Assembly (NCBI GenBank): GCA_031285975.1
Contig: JAITVE010000203.1
Span: 1-10,938, forward strand
DNA length: 10,938 nt
Direction: 5' to 3'
DNA from: Candidatus Adiutrix sp.
Lineage (GTDB): Bacteria > Desulfobacterota > Desulfarculia > Adiutricales > Adiutricaceae
The position numbers and the translations under genes were made by a program. Shown in pieces: positions 1 to 6,112 of this stretch. The notes beneath the pieces are model-generated. The model searched no databases. It was not told the origin of the DNA and was given only the letters and a program-made list of their open reading frames with translations. Every line of letters begins with the position of its first letter. Position 1 is the stretch's first letter.

Positions 1-1
1 A

Positions 2-478
2 GGGGCCCCCCGCGAACTGGCCCGCGTCATCCGCGAGTGCCTGGCCCCCACCGGCTTTGTCTTCACCGCGCCCGGCGAGTTTTTGCCGGACGAGGCCGGG
101 GAACTGCACCTGGAAGAGCGCGGCGGCGTCACCTATTACCGGCGCGGGCTGCGGAAGGTCAAGGCCAACCCGCCCCACCGCAGCAAAAAACAGCGCGCAG
201 GCCGCGACGCGGTTCCCCGCCCGGAAACCCTGGCCGAGGCTGACGCGGCCCTGCCCCGGCGGGAGCGCGACCTTCTCTCCGCCGCCGCCGACGAACTGGC
301 CGCCAACCGCCCCGAAGCGGCCCTGGCCCTGGTCAAGGAAGCCATGTTTAATGCGCTGGACGACAACCGGCCCTCCCCGGTGGCCTGGGCCATGGCCGCT
401 GAAATCGAGTTCGCCCTGGGGCGGCCCGAGACCGCCGAGGCCATAAACGAAGCCTTGCACGGCCTCATGGCTGGTTAA
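2..478 (+). CDS. Unrecognised protein, C-terminal part (5' truncated by window edge)
   Basis: The frame is open from the first bases of the window to a TAA at 476-478. No convincing start codon is visible: there is no early in-frame ATG, and the internal TTG at 83 lacks a Shine-Dalgarno sequence. The gene therefore very probably begins upstream. About 158 residues are visible. The first ~30 contain a mixed stretch (LARVIRECLAPTGFVFTAPG). A basic segment around residues 50-70 follows (YYRRGLRKVKANPPHRSKKQ). The last ~75 residues are Ala/Glu-rich and look alpha-helical, with a pattern weakly reminiscent of a TPR-like hairpin (LLSAAADELAANRPEAALAL, then AWAMAAEIEFALGRPETAEA). There are no membrane segments or catalytic motifs. 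I do not recognise the family and assign no function. It ends 211 nt before mglB, and a promoter lies between them, so it is probably not part of the galactose operon. Confidence 0.7.
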   Translation, partial: GAPRELARVIRECLAPTGFVFTAPGEFLPDEAGELHLEERGGVTYYRRGLRKVKANPPHRSKKQRAGRDAVPRPETLAEADAALPRRERDLLSAAADELAANRPEAALALVKEAMFNALDDNRPSPVAWAMAAEIEFALGRPETAEAINEALHGLMAG

Positions 479-492
479 GACTCCAAAATACT

Positions 493-515
493 CGGCAAAA
501 TGTACCGTTTTACCG
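493..515. promoter_or_regulatory. Candidate operator: imperfect dyad upstream of the mgl promoter
   Basis: The segment has mirrored arms of the form CGGnAAAA...TTTTnCCG around a centre near 504, AT-rich in an otherwise GC-rich region. It lies 7 nt upstream of the proposed -35 box, with its centre at roughly -55 relative to the expected start of transcription. That position suits an activator better than a blocking repressor. No regulator gene for it is visible in the window. The dyad is seen in the sequence; its role as an operator is inferred. Confidence 0.35.
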
Positions 516-522
516 AAATAAT

Positions 523-552
523 TTGTCACCGGGCGTGAATTTGGGGTAGAAT
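523..552 (+). promoter_or_regulatory. Candidate sigma70-type promoter of the mgl operon
   Basis: TTGTCA at 523-528 (5 of 6 matches to the -35 consensus) is separated by 18 nt from TAGAAT at 547-552 (5 of 6 matches to the -10 consensus). Transcription would start near 559, giving a leader of about 130 nt before mglB. This is the best promoter-like pair in the gap between the upstream gene and mglB, and the region is AT-rich relative to its surroundings. Confidence 0.5.
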
Positions 553-639
553 AGTAATGAGCCTTTTGTTCAGATATATAGTTGTCCCCCGTCAGCCCGG
601 TTTTTCGTGGAGGCGGTGAAAACTCAGCTTCGGCCCGGC

Positions 640-657
640 GGCGGACACGCGTCCGCC
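640..657 (+). other. Short GC hairpin in the mglB leader
   Basis: GGCGGAC (640-646) and GTCCGCC (651-657) form a perfect 7-bp stem closed by a 4-nt loop. It lies 21 nt upstream of the mglB Shine-Dalgarno. There is no T-run, so it is not a terminator. It may simply stabilise the 5' end of the abundant binding-protein message or affect ribosome access; the sequence does not decide. Confidence 0.3.
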
Positions 658-689
658 CCGGACTGTGCAGACGACTCCAGGAGGTAGCT

Positions 690-1778
690 TTGAAAATCAC
701 CAGAAAATGGAACGTGGTCTTTTTGTGCCTGTTTGGCCTTTTGAGTGTTGTGGCTTTGGCCGCCTGCGGCGATTCGTCGAACCAGAGCGCCCCGGCCGCC
801 AGCGAGTCCGCTCCGGCGGCGGGGGAAGCGGCCCCGGCGGCCGAGGCCAAGCTGCCCACCTTCGGCGTCCTCATCTATAAATATGACGACACCTACATCT
901 CCACTGTCCGCAACGCCCTGGCCGAAGCCCTGGAAGGCAAGGCTGAGTTCCAGATGCAGGACGGCAAGGGCGACCAGGCCGCCCAGAACGACCAGCTTGA
1001 CGTGATGATCGAGAAAAAAGTCGATCTCCTCATCGTCAACATGGTGGACGCGCGGGCCGCCGAGGGCCTGTTGGCCAAAGTCAAAGCCGCGGGCATCCCG
1101 GTGATTTTCTTCAACCGCGAGCCGGACTTGAACGTGCTGAAAACCTTTGACAAAGCCGCTTTCGTGGGCACCAACGCCGCCGACGCGGGCAATATGCAGG
1201 GCGATATCGTCAAAAAGCTTTGGGACGAACACCCCGAGTATGACCGCAACAACGACGGCAAGCTTCAGTACGTCATGTTCCAGGGCGAGCCCGATAACCC
1301 GGAAGCCATTGCCCGCACTGAGTTCAGCGTGAAAAAAGCGGTGGAAGACGGCGTGCAGATGGAACAGGTCGGCCAGACCTACGTCTGCAACTGGGACACC
1401 GCCCAGGCCCAGCAGGCTATGGAATCGGCCCTGGCCGCCAATGAGGGCAAAATTGAACTGGTCTTGGCCAACAATGACTCCATGGCCATGGGGGCCGTGG
1501 CCGCCCTCTCCAACGTGGGTTTCAACACCGAGGGCGGCGACCCGGCCAAGTTCGTGCCGGTGGTCGGCGTGGACGCCACCGACCAGGCTGTGGACGCCAT
1601 CAACAAAGGCCTCATGAGCGCCACCGTCAAGCAGGACGGCCCGGCCATGGCCCAGGCCATCAGCGCCCTGGCCCTGAACATGGTGGCGGGCAAGCCTCCC
1701 CTGGAAGGCACAACCTATACCTGGGACGACAGCGGCATAGCCGTCCGAATCCCCTATGCCCCCTTCTTCAAGGAATAG
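690..1778 (+). CDS. mglB: Galactose/glucose ABC transporter substrate-binding lipoprotein MglB
   Basis: This is the extracytoplasmic sugar receptor of the Mgl ABC importer (362 aa), which delivers hexose to MglC. I chose the TTG at 690 because AGGAGGT at 679-685 lies 4 nt upstream and a lipoprotein signal follows immediately. The signal has a basic N-terminus (KITRK), a hydrophobic core and the lipobox LAAC with Cys26; an ATG-less extension upstream would spoil it. Residues 27-54 are an Ala/Pro/Glu/Ser linker. The periplasmic-binding fold then starts at LPTFGVLIYKYDD (55-67). Family landmarks are FFNRE (Asn142), an EF-hand-like calcium loop DRNNDGKLQ (185-193), GEPDNPEAIART (Arg209), NWDTAQ (Trp235), NNDSMAMGA (261-269) and GVD (Asp295). 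Compared with E. coli GBP (from memory), Asp14, Asn91, Arg158, Trp183 and Asp236 are kept. Phe16, His152, Asp154 and Asn256 appear as Tyr69, Asn203, Glu205 and Gln315. The sugar is therefore probably galactose/glucose, but fine specificity is uncertain. Confidence 0.93.
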   Translation: MKITRKWNVVFLCLFGLLSVVALAACGDSSNQSAPAASESAPAAGEAAPAAEAKLPTFGVLIYKYDDTYISTVRNALAEALEGKAEFQMQDGKGDQAAQNDQLDVMIEKKVDLLIVNMVDARAAEGLLAKVKAAGIPVIFFNREPDLNVLKTFDKAAFVGTNAADAGNMQGDIVKKLWDEHPEYDRNNDGKLQYVMFQGEPDNPEAIARTEFSVKKAVEDGVQMEQVGQTYVCNWDTAQAQQAMESALAANEGKIELVLANNDSMAMGAVAALSNVGFNTEGGDPAKFVPVVGVDATDQAVDAINKGLMSATVKQDGPAMAQAISALALNMVAGKPPLEGTTYTWDDSGIAVRIPYAPFFKE

Positions 1779-1787
1779 TGCGCGCGC

Positions 1788-1819
1788 GGCCGGTCGGTGA
1801 ATACTTGACCGGCCCTTTT
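1788..1819 (+). terminator. Weak intrinsic-terminator-like hairpin after mglB
   Basis: GGCCGGTC (1788-1795) pairs perfectly with GACCGGCC (1807-1814) across an 11-nt loop, followed by CTTTT. The T-run is short, so read-through into mglA is expected. It lies 10 nt after the mglB stop. Such a partial terminator or 3'-protecting stem would give more binding protein than ATPase and permease, the stoichiometry usual for binding-protein-dependent importers. The hairpin is seen; the effect is inferred. Confidence 0.55.
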
Positions 1820-1840
1820 GTCTCATGACGATATACCCGC

Positions 1841-1888
1841 CCGTCATCCCGGCGAAGGCCGGAACCCATGCCTTCGCCGGGGTGACGG
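1841..1888. repeat. REP-like palindromic element between mglB and mglA
   Basis: CCGTCATCCCGGCGAAGGC (1841-1859) pairs with GCCTTCGCCGGGGTGACGG (1870-1888) across a 10-nt loop. This gives a 19-bp stem with a single T/G mismatch, which is a G-U pair in RNA. The sequence matches the well-known type of dispersed intergenic palindrome in proteobacteria whose translation reads like [16 protein letters not shown]. Only one copy occurs in this window, so repetition in the genome is expected but not shown. It ends 41 nt before the mglA start. Confidence 0.65.
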
Positions 1889-1929
1889 AAGGCAGCATCA
1901 ATTCAGGCGGGTGCGGATTCGGGGCGTTT

Positions 1930-3426
1930 ATGGATGATACATATGTCCTGGAAATGACGGGGCTGGACAAATCCTTCCCCGGGGTCAAGGCCCTGGATCA
2001 GGCCCGGCTGCGGCTGCGCCCCGGCACGGTGCACGCCCTGATGGGGGAAAACGGGGCGGGCAAATCCACGCTCATGAAATGCCTCTTTGGCATTTATAGG
2101 CAGGACGCGGGGGAAATCGTCGTCGATGGCCGCAAAACCAATTTTTCCGGCCCCAAAGACGCCATGGAGCACGGCGTGGCCATGGTGCACCAGGAACTGA
2201 ACCAGGTGCTGAAGCGCAGCGTCATGGAAAACATCTGGCTGGGCCGTTTTCCCAAACGCTACGGCCTGGTGAGCCACCGGGCCATGCGGGAGAAAACCCA
2301 GGCCGTGTTTGACGAACTCGGCATCCATGTCGACCCCCGCACGGTCATCGGCAAACTCAGCGTCTCCCAGCGGCAGATGGTGGAAATCGCCAAGGCGGTG
2401 TCCTATAACGCCAAAATCCTGGTGCTGGACGAGCCCACCTCGTCTTTGACCAACGAGGAAGTCGAGCATCTTTTTCAGATTATGACCAAGCTCCGCAATA
2501 ACGGGGTGGGCATGATCTACATTTCGCACAAGATGGAGGAAATTCTGAAAATTTCCGACGAAGTGACCATCATGCGCGACGGCCAGTGGATCGCCACCGA
2601 AGCGGCGGCTGATTTGACCACGGAAAAAATCATCAAAATGATGGTGGGCCGCGACCTGACGAACCGCTTCCCGCCCAAAATCAACACTCCCGGCGAGGTG
2701 CTGCTGGAAGTCAAAAACCTCACCGGCCGCTACCAGCCCACCTGCCGTGACGTGAGCTTTGAGCTGCGCCGGGGGGAAATTCTGGGGGTGGCCGGGCTGG
2801 TGGGCAGCCGCCGCACCGAGCTGTTGGAAACCATTTTCGGCATTGCCCGCCATGACCAGGGCGAGATAATCAAGAACGGCCAACGCCTGCGGAACCGCAG
2901 CGCGGCGGAGGCCATTAAAAACGGCTTTGCCATGCTCACTGAGGAGCGGCGGGCCACGGGCATTTTTCCGGGGCTGGACATCACCTTCAACAGCGTCATC
3001 GCCCACCTCAAGGCCTACCGCCGCTGGGGCCTGCTCTCGGGCCGGGGCATGGCCAAAGACACCCAGTGGGTCATCGACAGTATGCGGGTTAAGACCCCCA
3101 GCCGGGCCACCTTCATCCGCAACCTGTCCGGCGGCAACCAGCAGAAGGTCATCATCGGCCGCTGGCTCCTTACCGAGCCGGAGGTGCTGCTGCTGGACGA
3201 GCCCACCCGGGGCATTGACGTGGGGGCCAAAGCTGAAATCTATCAGCTGATTATCGACCTGGCCGCGCGGGGCAAGGGCATTGTCATTGTCTCTTCGGAA
3301 ATGCCGGAACTGTTGGGCATCTGCGACCGCATTCTGGTCATGAGCAACGGCCGCCTGGCCGGGGCTTTGGACAGCGGCCAGGCCGACCAGGAAAAAATTA
3401 TGCGCCTGGCCGCGAAGTATATTTAA
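1930..3426 (+). CDS. mglA: Galactose/methyl galactoside import ATP-binding protein MglA
   Basis: This is the cytoplasmic ATPase of the Mgl importer (498 aa; E. coli MglA is about 506), with two fused nucleotide-binding domains typical of sugar CUT2 transporters. Domain 1 is canonical: Walker [10 protein letters not shown] at 39-47, signature LSVSQRQ at 143-149, Walker [11 protein letters not shown] at 163-172, and switch His in YISHK. Domain 2 has the degenerate P-loop expected in this family (GLVGSRRTE, 289-297), signature LSGGNQQ at 399-405, Walker [11 protein letters not shown] at 419-428, and Ser in place of the switch His (VSSE). One site is therefore predicted to hydrolyse ATP. I chose the ATG at 1930 because the homologous region starts just after it ([16 protein letters not shown]). 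An in-frame extension from 1828 would only translate the palindromic repeat. The Shine-Dalgarno is weak, so initiation may be modest. Confidence 0.96.
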   Translation: MDDTYVLEMTGLDKSFPGVKALDQARLRLRPGTVHALMGENGAGKSTLMKCLFGIYRQDAGEIVVDGRKTNFSGPKDAMEHGVAMVHQELNQVLKRSVMENIWLGRFPKRYGLVSHRAMREKTQAVFDELGIHVDPRTVIGKLSVSQRQMVEIAKAVSYNAKILVLDEPTSSLTNEEVEHLFQIMTKLRNNGVGMIYISHKMEEILKISDEVTIMRDGQWIATEAAADLTTEKIIKMMVGRDLTNRFPPKINTPGEVLLEVKNLTGRYQPTCRDVSFELRRGEILGVAGLVGSRRTELLETIFGIARHDQGEIIKNGQRLRNRSAAEAIKNGFAMLTEERRATGIFPGLDITFNSVIAHLKAYRRWGLLSGRGMAKDTQWVIDSMRVKTPSRATFIRNLSGGNQQKVIIGRWLLTEPEVLLLDEPTRGIDVGAKAEIYQLIIDLAARGKGIVIVSSEMPELLGICDRILVMSNGRLAGALDSGQADQEKIMRLAAKYI

Positions 3427-3479
3427 GCGCTTCATGAATGGGGTCAATGTAGCCTGTGAAGATGGAAAAGGGCAACGCG

Positions 3480-4562
3480 ATGAATAAATGGGTGAAAGGT
3501 CTCTTGGATGTGCGGGCAGCGCAGGTATTGGAGCGCATTCTCGCAGTCCTGAGAGATAAAGAGAAGCGCAGGGAATGGCTGATTAACTATTCTCTCTACC
3601 TGATCTTATTGGCCATGATTATCGGCGTGGTGATTGAGGACTCGAGCTTCCTGTCCTTTTCCAATTTCAGCAAAATCATGGCCCAGGCCTCCACACGCGG
3701 CATCCTGGCCCTGGGCGTGGCGGGCATGATTGTCTACACCGGCACCGACCTTTCGGCGGGGCGCATTCTGGGCTGCTGCGCGGCCATTTCGGCCTCGCTG
3801 TTGCAAAGCGTCACCTACGCTTCGCGCATGTATCCCAGCATTGTCGAGCCCCTGCCGCTCATTGTGCCGCTTTTGCTCAGCATCGCGGCGGCCATGGCTT
3901 TTTGCAGCCTCAACGCCTTTGGCTTCGCGGTGCTGAAAATGCACCCTTTTATTATTTCCCTGGGCACCCAGCTTATCGCCTACGGCTCGCTGTGCCTGTA
4001 TATCGACAGCCAGAAGGGCGGGGCCCAGCCCATTGCCAGCCTGGATTCGCGCTACATCGAGTTCGTCAACGGCCACATCAATTTGGGCTTCATGCAGTTG
4101 CCGTATTTGGTGGTCTACCTGGCGGTCTGCGCCGCCGTCATGTGGGTGATTTGGAATAAGACCACCCTGGGTAAAAACATGTTCGCCATCGGCGGCAACC
4201 CCGAGGCCGCCGCCGTCTCCGGGGTCAACGTGACCCGCAACATTTTCGGCGTGTACCTGGTGGCTGGGGCGCTTTACGGCATCGCCGCCTTCCTGGAGGC
4301 CGGGCGCGTGCAGAGCGTCACCACCAACATGGGCCTGAACTATGACCTGGACGCCATCAGCGGCTGCGTCATCGGCGGGGTCTCCTTCACAGGCGGGGTG
4401 GGCACCATCCCGGGCGTGCTCATTGGGGTCATCATCCTCCAGGTCATCAACTACAGCCTGTATTACCTGGGGATCAACGCCTACCTCCAGTATATCATCA
4501 AGGGGCTGATAATCATCATGGCCGTGGCCATTGACGTGCGGAAATACATCGCCAAAAAGTGA
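3480..4562 (+). CDS. mglC: Galactose/methyl galactoside ABC transporter permease MglC
   Basis: This is the inner-membrane permease subunit of the Mgl importer (360 aa), which forms a homodimeric channel with MglA. It is rich in hydrophobic segments, starting at YLILLAMIIGVVI. Family landmarks are GVAGMIVYTGTDLSAGR, NKTTLGKNMFAIGGNPEAA followed by VSGVNV, and CVIGGVSFTGGVGTIPGVL. The C-terminal end YLQYIIKGLIIIMAVAIDV resembles E. coli MglC closely. I prefer the ATG at 3480, with AAAAGGG 7 nt upstream; GTG 3456 and ATG 3462 are in-frame alternatives with poorer sites. Oddity: before the first membrane span there are about 37 residues, with a charged, probably amphipathic helix (AAQVLERILAVLRDKEKRRE). 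That is roughly 20 more than recalled for the E. coli protein. The start lies 53 nt after mglA. Confidence 0.95.
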   Translation: MNKWVKGLLDVRAAQVLERILAVLRDKEKRREWLINYSLYLILLAMIIGVVIEDSSFLSFSNFSKIMAQASTRGILALGVAGMIVYTGTDLSAGRILGCCAAISASLLQSVTYASRMYPSIVEPLPLIVPLLLSIAAAMAFCSLNAFGFAVLKMHPFIISLGTQLIAYGSLCLYIDSQKGGAQPIASLDSRYIEFVNGHINLGFMQLPYLVVYLAVCAAVMWVIWNKTTLGKNMFAIGGNPEAAAVSGVNVTRNIFGVYLVAGALYGIAAFLEAGRVQSVTTNMGLNYDLDAISGCVIGGVSFTGGVGTIPGVLIGVIILQVINYSLYYLGINAYLQYIIKGLIIIMAVAIDVRKYIAKK

Positions 4563-4575
4563 TTGGGGGCAGCCG

Positions 4576-4797
4576 GTGGACGGGAACGAAAAGCTGGCCG
4601 AGCGGCTGGAGGAAGTAGAGCGGCGGGAGCGGGCCGTGGAAAAGCGGGAGAAAGCCGCCACTGCCAAGGGCCTGCGTCACAACCTCTACGAGCACATCAC
4701 CTGCTCGGTGGGCACAGTGGATATCATCATCGCGGCCTGCGCGGCGTTGATTGTGGGCCTGACCGTTTTCGGCGCGCTTTCCGGCGGCGGGCGCTGA
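4576..4797 (+). CDS. Small coiled-coil/single-TM membrane protein of the mgl locus, unrecognised
   Basis: A 73-residue protein is predicted from the GTG at 4576, with GGGGG at 4565-4569 six nt upstream and only 13 nt after the mglC stop. The frame stays open back into mglC, but that overlap is poorly motivated. Residues 1-30 are highly charged with a heptad-like pattern (KLAERLEEVERRERAVEKRE) and are likely a short coiled coil. A polar link (NLYEHITCSVGTV) is followed by one membrane span near the C-terminus (VDIIIAACAALIVGLTVFGA) and the tail LSGGGR. The arrangement suggests an inner-membrane protein with a cytoplasmic coiled coil under the positive-inside rule. No catalytic motif is present. 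Tight linkage to mglC suggests an accessory, assembly or stability subunit of the importer, but this is inference. I do not recognise the family. Good amino-acid structure and the ribosome site argue that it is real. Confidence 0.72.
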   Translation: MDGNEKLAERLEEVERRERAVEKREKAATAKGLRHNLYEHITCSVGTVDIIIAACAALIVGLTVFGALSGGGR

Positions 4798-4823
4798 CAG
4801 GCGCGTACTTTTGAGAATAGAGC

Positions 4824-4860
4824 ATTTTGCAATTTACCTGCCTTTAGTAAATTGCAAAAT
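4824..4860. promoter_or_regulatory. Perfect AT-rich inverted repeat in the mgl-gal spacer
   Basis: ATTTTGCAATTTAC (4824-4837) and GTAAATTGCAAAAT (4847-4860) are exact reverse complements, 14 bp each, around a 9-nt centre. No T-run follows on the + strand, so it is a poor intrinsic terminator. It could be an operator for the gal genes or an RNA processing or protective stem between the transport and enzyme blocks. Its base composition stands out strongly from the surrounding GC-rich DNA. Function is inferred. Confidence 0.6.
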
Positions 4861-4872
4861 ACGTAAACATCC

Positions 4873-4919
4873 GGGCGCTTTTCATTTCATGCAGACTACC
4901 TTGCAATAGAAAAGCGCTC
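4873..4919 (+). other. Second inverted repeat just upstream of galK
   Basis: GGGCGCTTTTC (4873-4883) pairs with GAAAAGCGCTC (4909-4919) over 11 positions. The core GCGCTTTTC/GAAAAGCGC (9 bp) is perfect, extended by one G-T and one G-C pair. The 25-nt intervening loop contains TTGCAAT, also found in the preceding repeat. The right arm ends 14 nt before the galK Shine-Dalgarno. It could be a second operator or a leader structure; the evidence is only the symmetry. Confidence 0.4.
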
Positions 4920-4942
4920 TAGATTGAGCATATGGAGAAACC

Positions 4943-6112
4943 ATGACCATCATGACGGCCTTGTCGGCCAAGTTCAAAAAGATATACGGCCGCGACGACG
5001 GCGAATTGTTTTTCGCGCCGGGCCGCGTCAACCTCATTGGGGAGCACACGGATTACAACGGCGGGCACGTCTTGCCCTGCGCCCTGCAACTGGGCACCTA
5101 CGCCCTGGCCGCCCCGCGTGACGACCGCATGGTTCACCTCCACTCCCTGAATTACGACGACCGTGGGGTCATCCAGGCCGATTTGCCGTCCCTCTACCGG
5201 CTGCGGGAATACGACTGGGCCATCTACCCTCTGGGCGTGATGGACGCGCTGAAAAAAGAGGGCGTTGACCTGCCCGGGGCCGACATCGTGTTTTTCGGCG
5301 ACCTGCCCCCCGAGGCCGGGCTGTCGTCCTCAGCCTCCATCGAGGTGCTCACCGCCGTGATTATGAACGAATTGTTCCGCCTCGATTACAGCCCTGCCGA
5401 CCTGGCCCGCGTCAGCCGCCAGGCTGAAAATAATTTCGTGGGCCTGGCCAGCGGCCCCATGGATCAAATGTCCGTGGCCCTGGGCCGGAAGGATCACGCC
5501 CTGCTTTTGGACTGCGCCACCCTGGACTTCCGCTGCGTGCCCCTGCGCCTGGCGGGCTGCTCCCTGGTCATCGGCAACACCAACAAGCGGCGGGCCCTCA
5601 CCGGCTCCAAATACAACGAACGCCGGGCCGAGTGTGACGCGGCCCTGGCCGTGCTCCAAACCCGGCGGGACGTTGACCTTTTGTGCGACTTGAGCCCGGA
5701 AGATTTGCGTAATTTTGCCCCGGTGCTGACCAACCCAATTCAACTGAAGCGGGCCCGCCACGCCATCACCGAAAATCAGCGGGTGCTGGACGCGGTGCGC
5801 GCCCTGGAAAACGGCGAGACCGAAGTTTTCGGCCGCCTGATGAGCGAATCCCACGCTTCCCTGCGCGACGACTACGAAGTCACCGGGACGGAACTGGACA
5901 CCTTTGTGGACTTGGCCCTGGGCTGCCCTGGCGTGCTGGGCTCCCGCATGACCGGGGCCGGGTTCGGCGGCTGCACCGTCAGCCTGGTGAAAGACGAGTT
6001 TGTGGAACGCTTCAAGGCCGAAGTCGGCGAGGGCTACACAAAAGCCATCGGCTACGCGCCCAGCTTCTACCCCGCCGTGCCGTCTCGCGGGGCCGGGAGG
6101 CTGGCCGAATGA
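4943..6112 (+). CDS. galK: Galactokinase GalK
   Basis: This cytoplasmic GHMP kinase transfers phosphate from ATP to alpha-D-galactose, giving galactose 1-phosphate, the committing step of the Leloir pathway. The protein has 389 aa (E. coli about 382). The galactokinase signature APGRVNLIGEHTDYNGG covers residues 25-41. The ATP-binding GHMP motif PPEAGLSSSAS ends at residue 132. The catalytic aspartate is Asp174 within GPMDQMS, at the same number as in E. coli. The C-terminal motif GAGFGGC is at 338-344. The ATG at 4943 has GGAG at 4934-4937, 5 nt away; a second ATG at 4952 is less well placed. Its last bases overlap galE by 4 nt (ATGA), implying translational coupling. It is the first gene of the enzyme block, preceded by a spacer with two inverted repeats. 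Confidence 0.97.
   Translation: MTIMTALSAKFKKIYGRDDGELFFAPGRVNLIGEHTDYNGGHVLPCALQLGTYALAAPRDDRMVHLHSLNYDDRGVIQADLPSLYRLREYDWAIYPLGVMDALKKEGVDLPGADIVFFGDLPPEAGLSSSASIEVLTAVIMNELFRLDYSPADLARVSRQAENNFVGLASGPMDQMSVALGRKDHALLLDCATLDFRCVPLRLAGCSLVIGNTNKRRALTGSKYNERRAECDAALAVLQTRRDVDLLCDLSPEDLRNFAPVLTNPIQLKRARHAITENQRVLDAVRALENGETEVFGRLMSESHASLRDDYEVTGTELDTFVDLALGCPGVLGSRMTGAGFGGCTVSLVKDEFVERFKAEVGEGYTKAIGYAPSFYPAVPSRGAGRLAE

Noticed and set aside
616..687. Possible 23-codon leader ORF (GTG 616 to TAG 685) before mglB
   Set aside because: The GGAGG is only 2 nt from the GTG, and the peptide has no regulatory pattern such as a codon run; it overlaps a hairpin and is probably chance.
582..689. N-terminal extension of MglB from the TTG at 582
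   Set aside because: It would bury the lipoprotein signal about 36 residues inside the protein; TTG 690 has a near-perfect Shine-Dalgarno sequence.
600..690. Leader with GGCGGTGAAAACTC and ACTGTG, faintly like a cobalamin riboswitch
   Set aside because: The order and spacing of core elements are wrong, other core segments are missing, and the downstream gene is a sugar receptor.
1825..1929. N-terminal extension of MglA from an upstream in-frame start
   Set aside because: It translates the palindromic repeat ([17 protein letters not shown] type) and has no match in MglA proteins; ATG 1930 fits the family.
624..1988. Long open frame on the minus strand opposite mglB (454 codons)
   Set aside because: It is antisense to a confidently identified mglB. 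The His/Gly/Val-rich composition is typical of antisense shadows in GC-rich DNA.
1903..3447. Long open frame on the minus strand opposite mglA (514 codons)
   Set aside because: It mirrors the strongly conserved mglA codons and has no recognisable domain or plausible ribosome site.
4811..4816. TTGAGA as a -35 box for a separate galK promoter
   Set aside because: No acceptable -10 hexamer lies 16-18 nt downstream, so a galK promoter is not supported by sequence alone.
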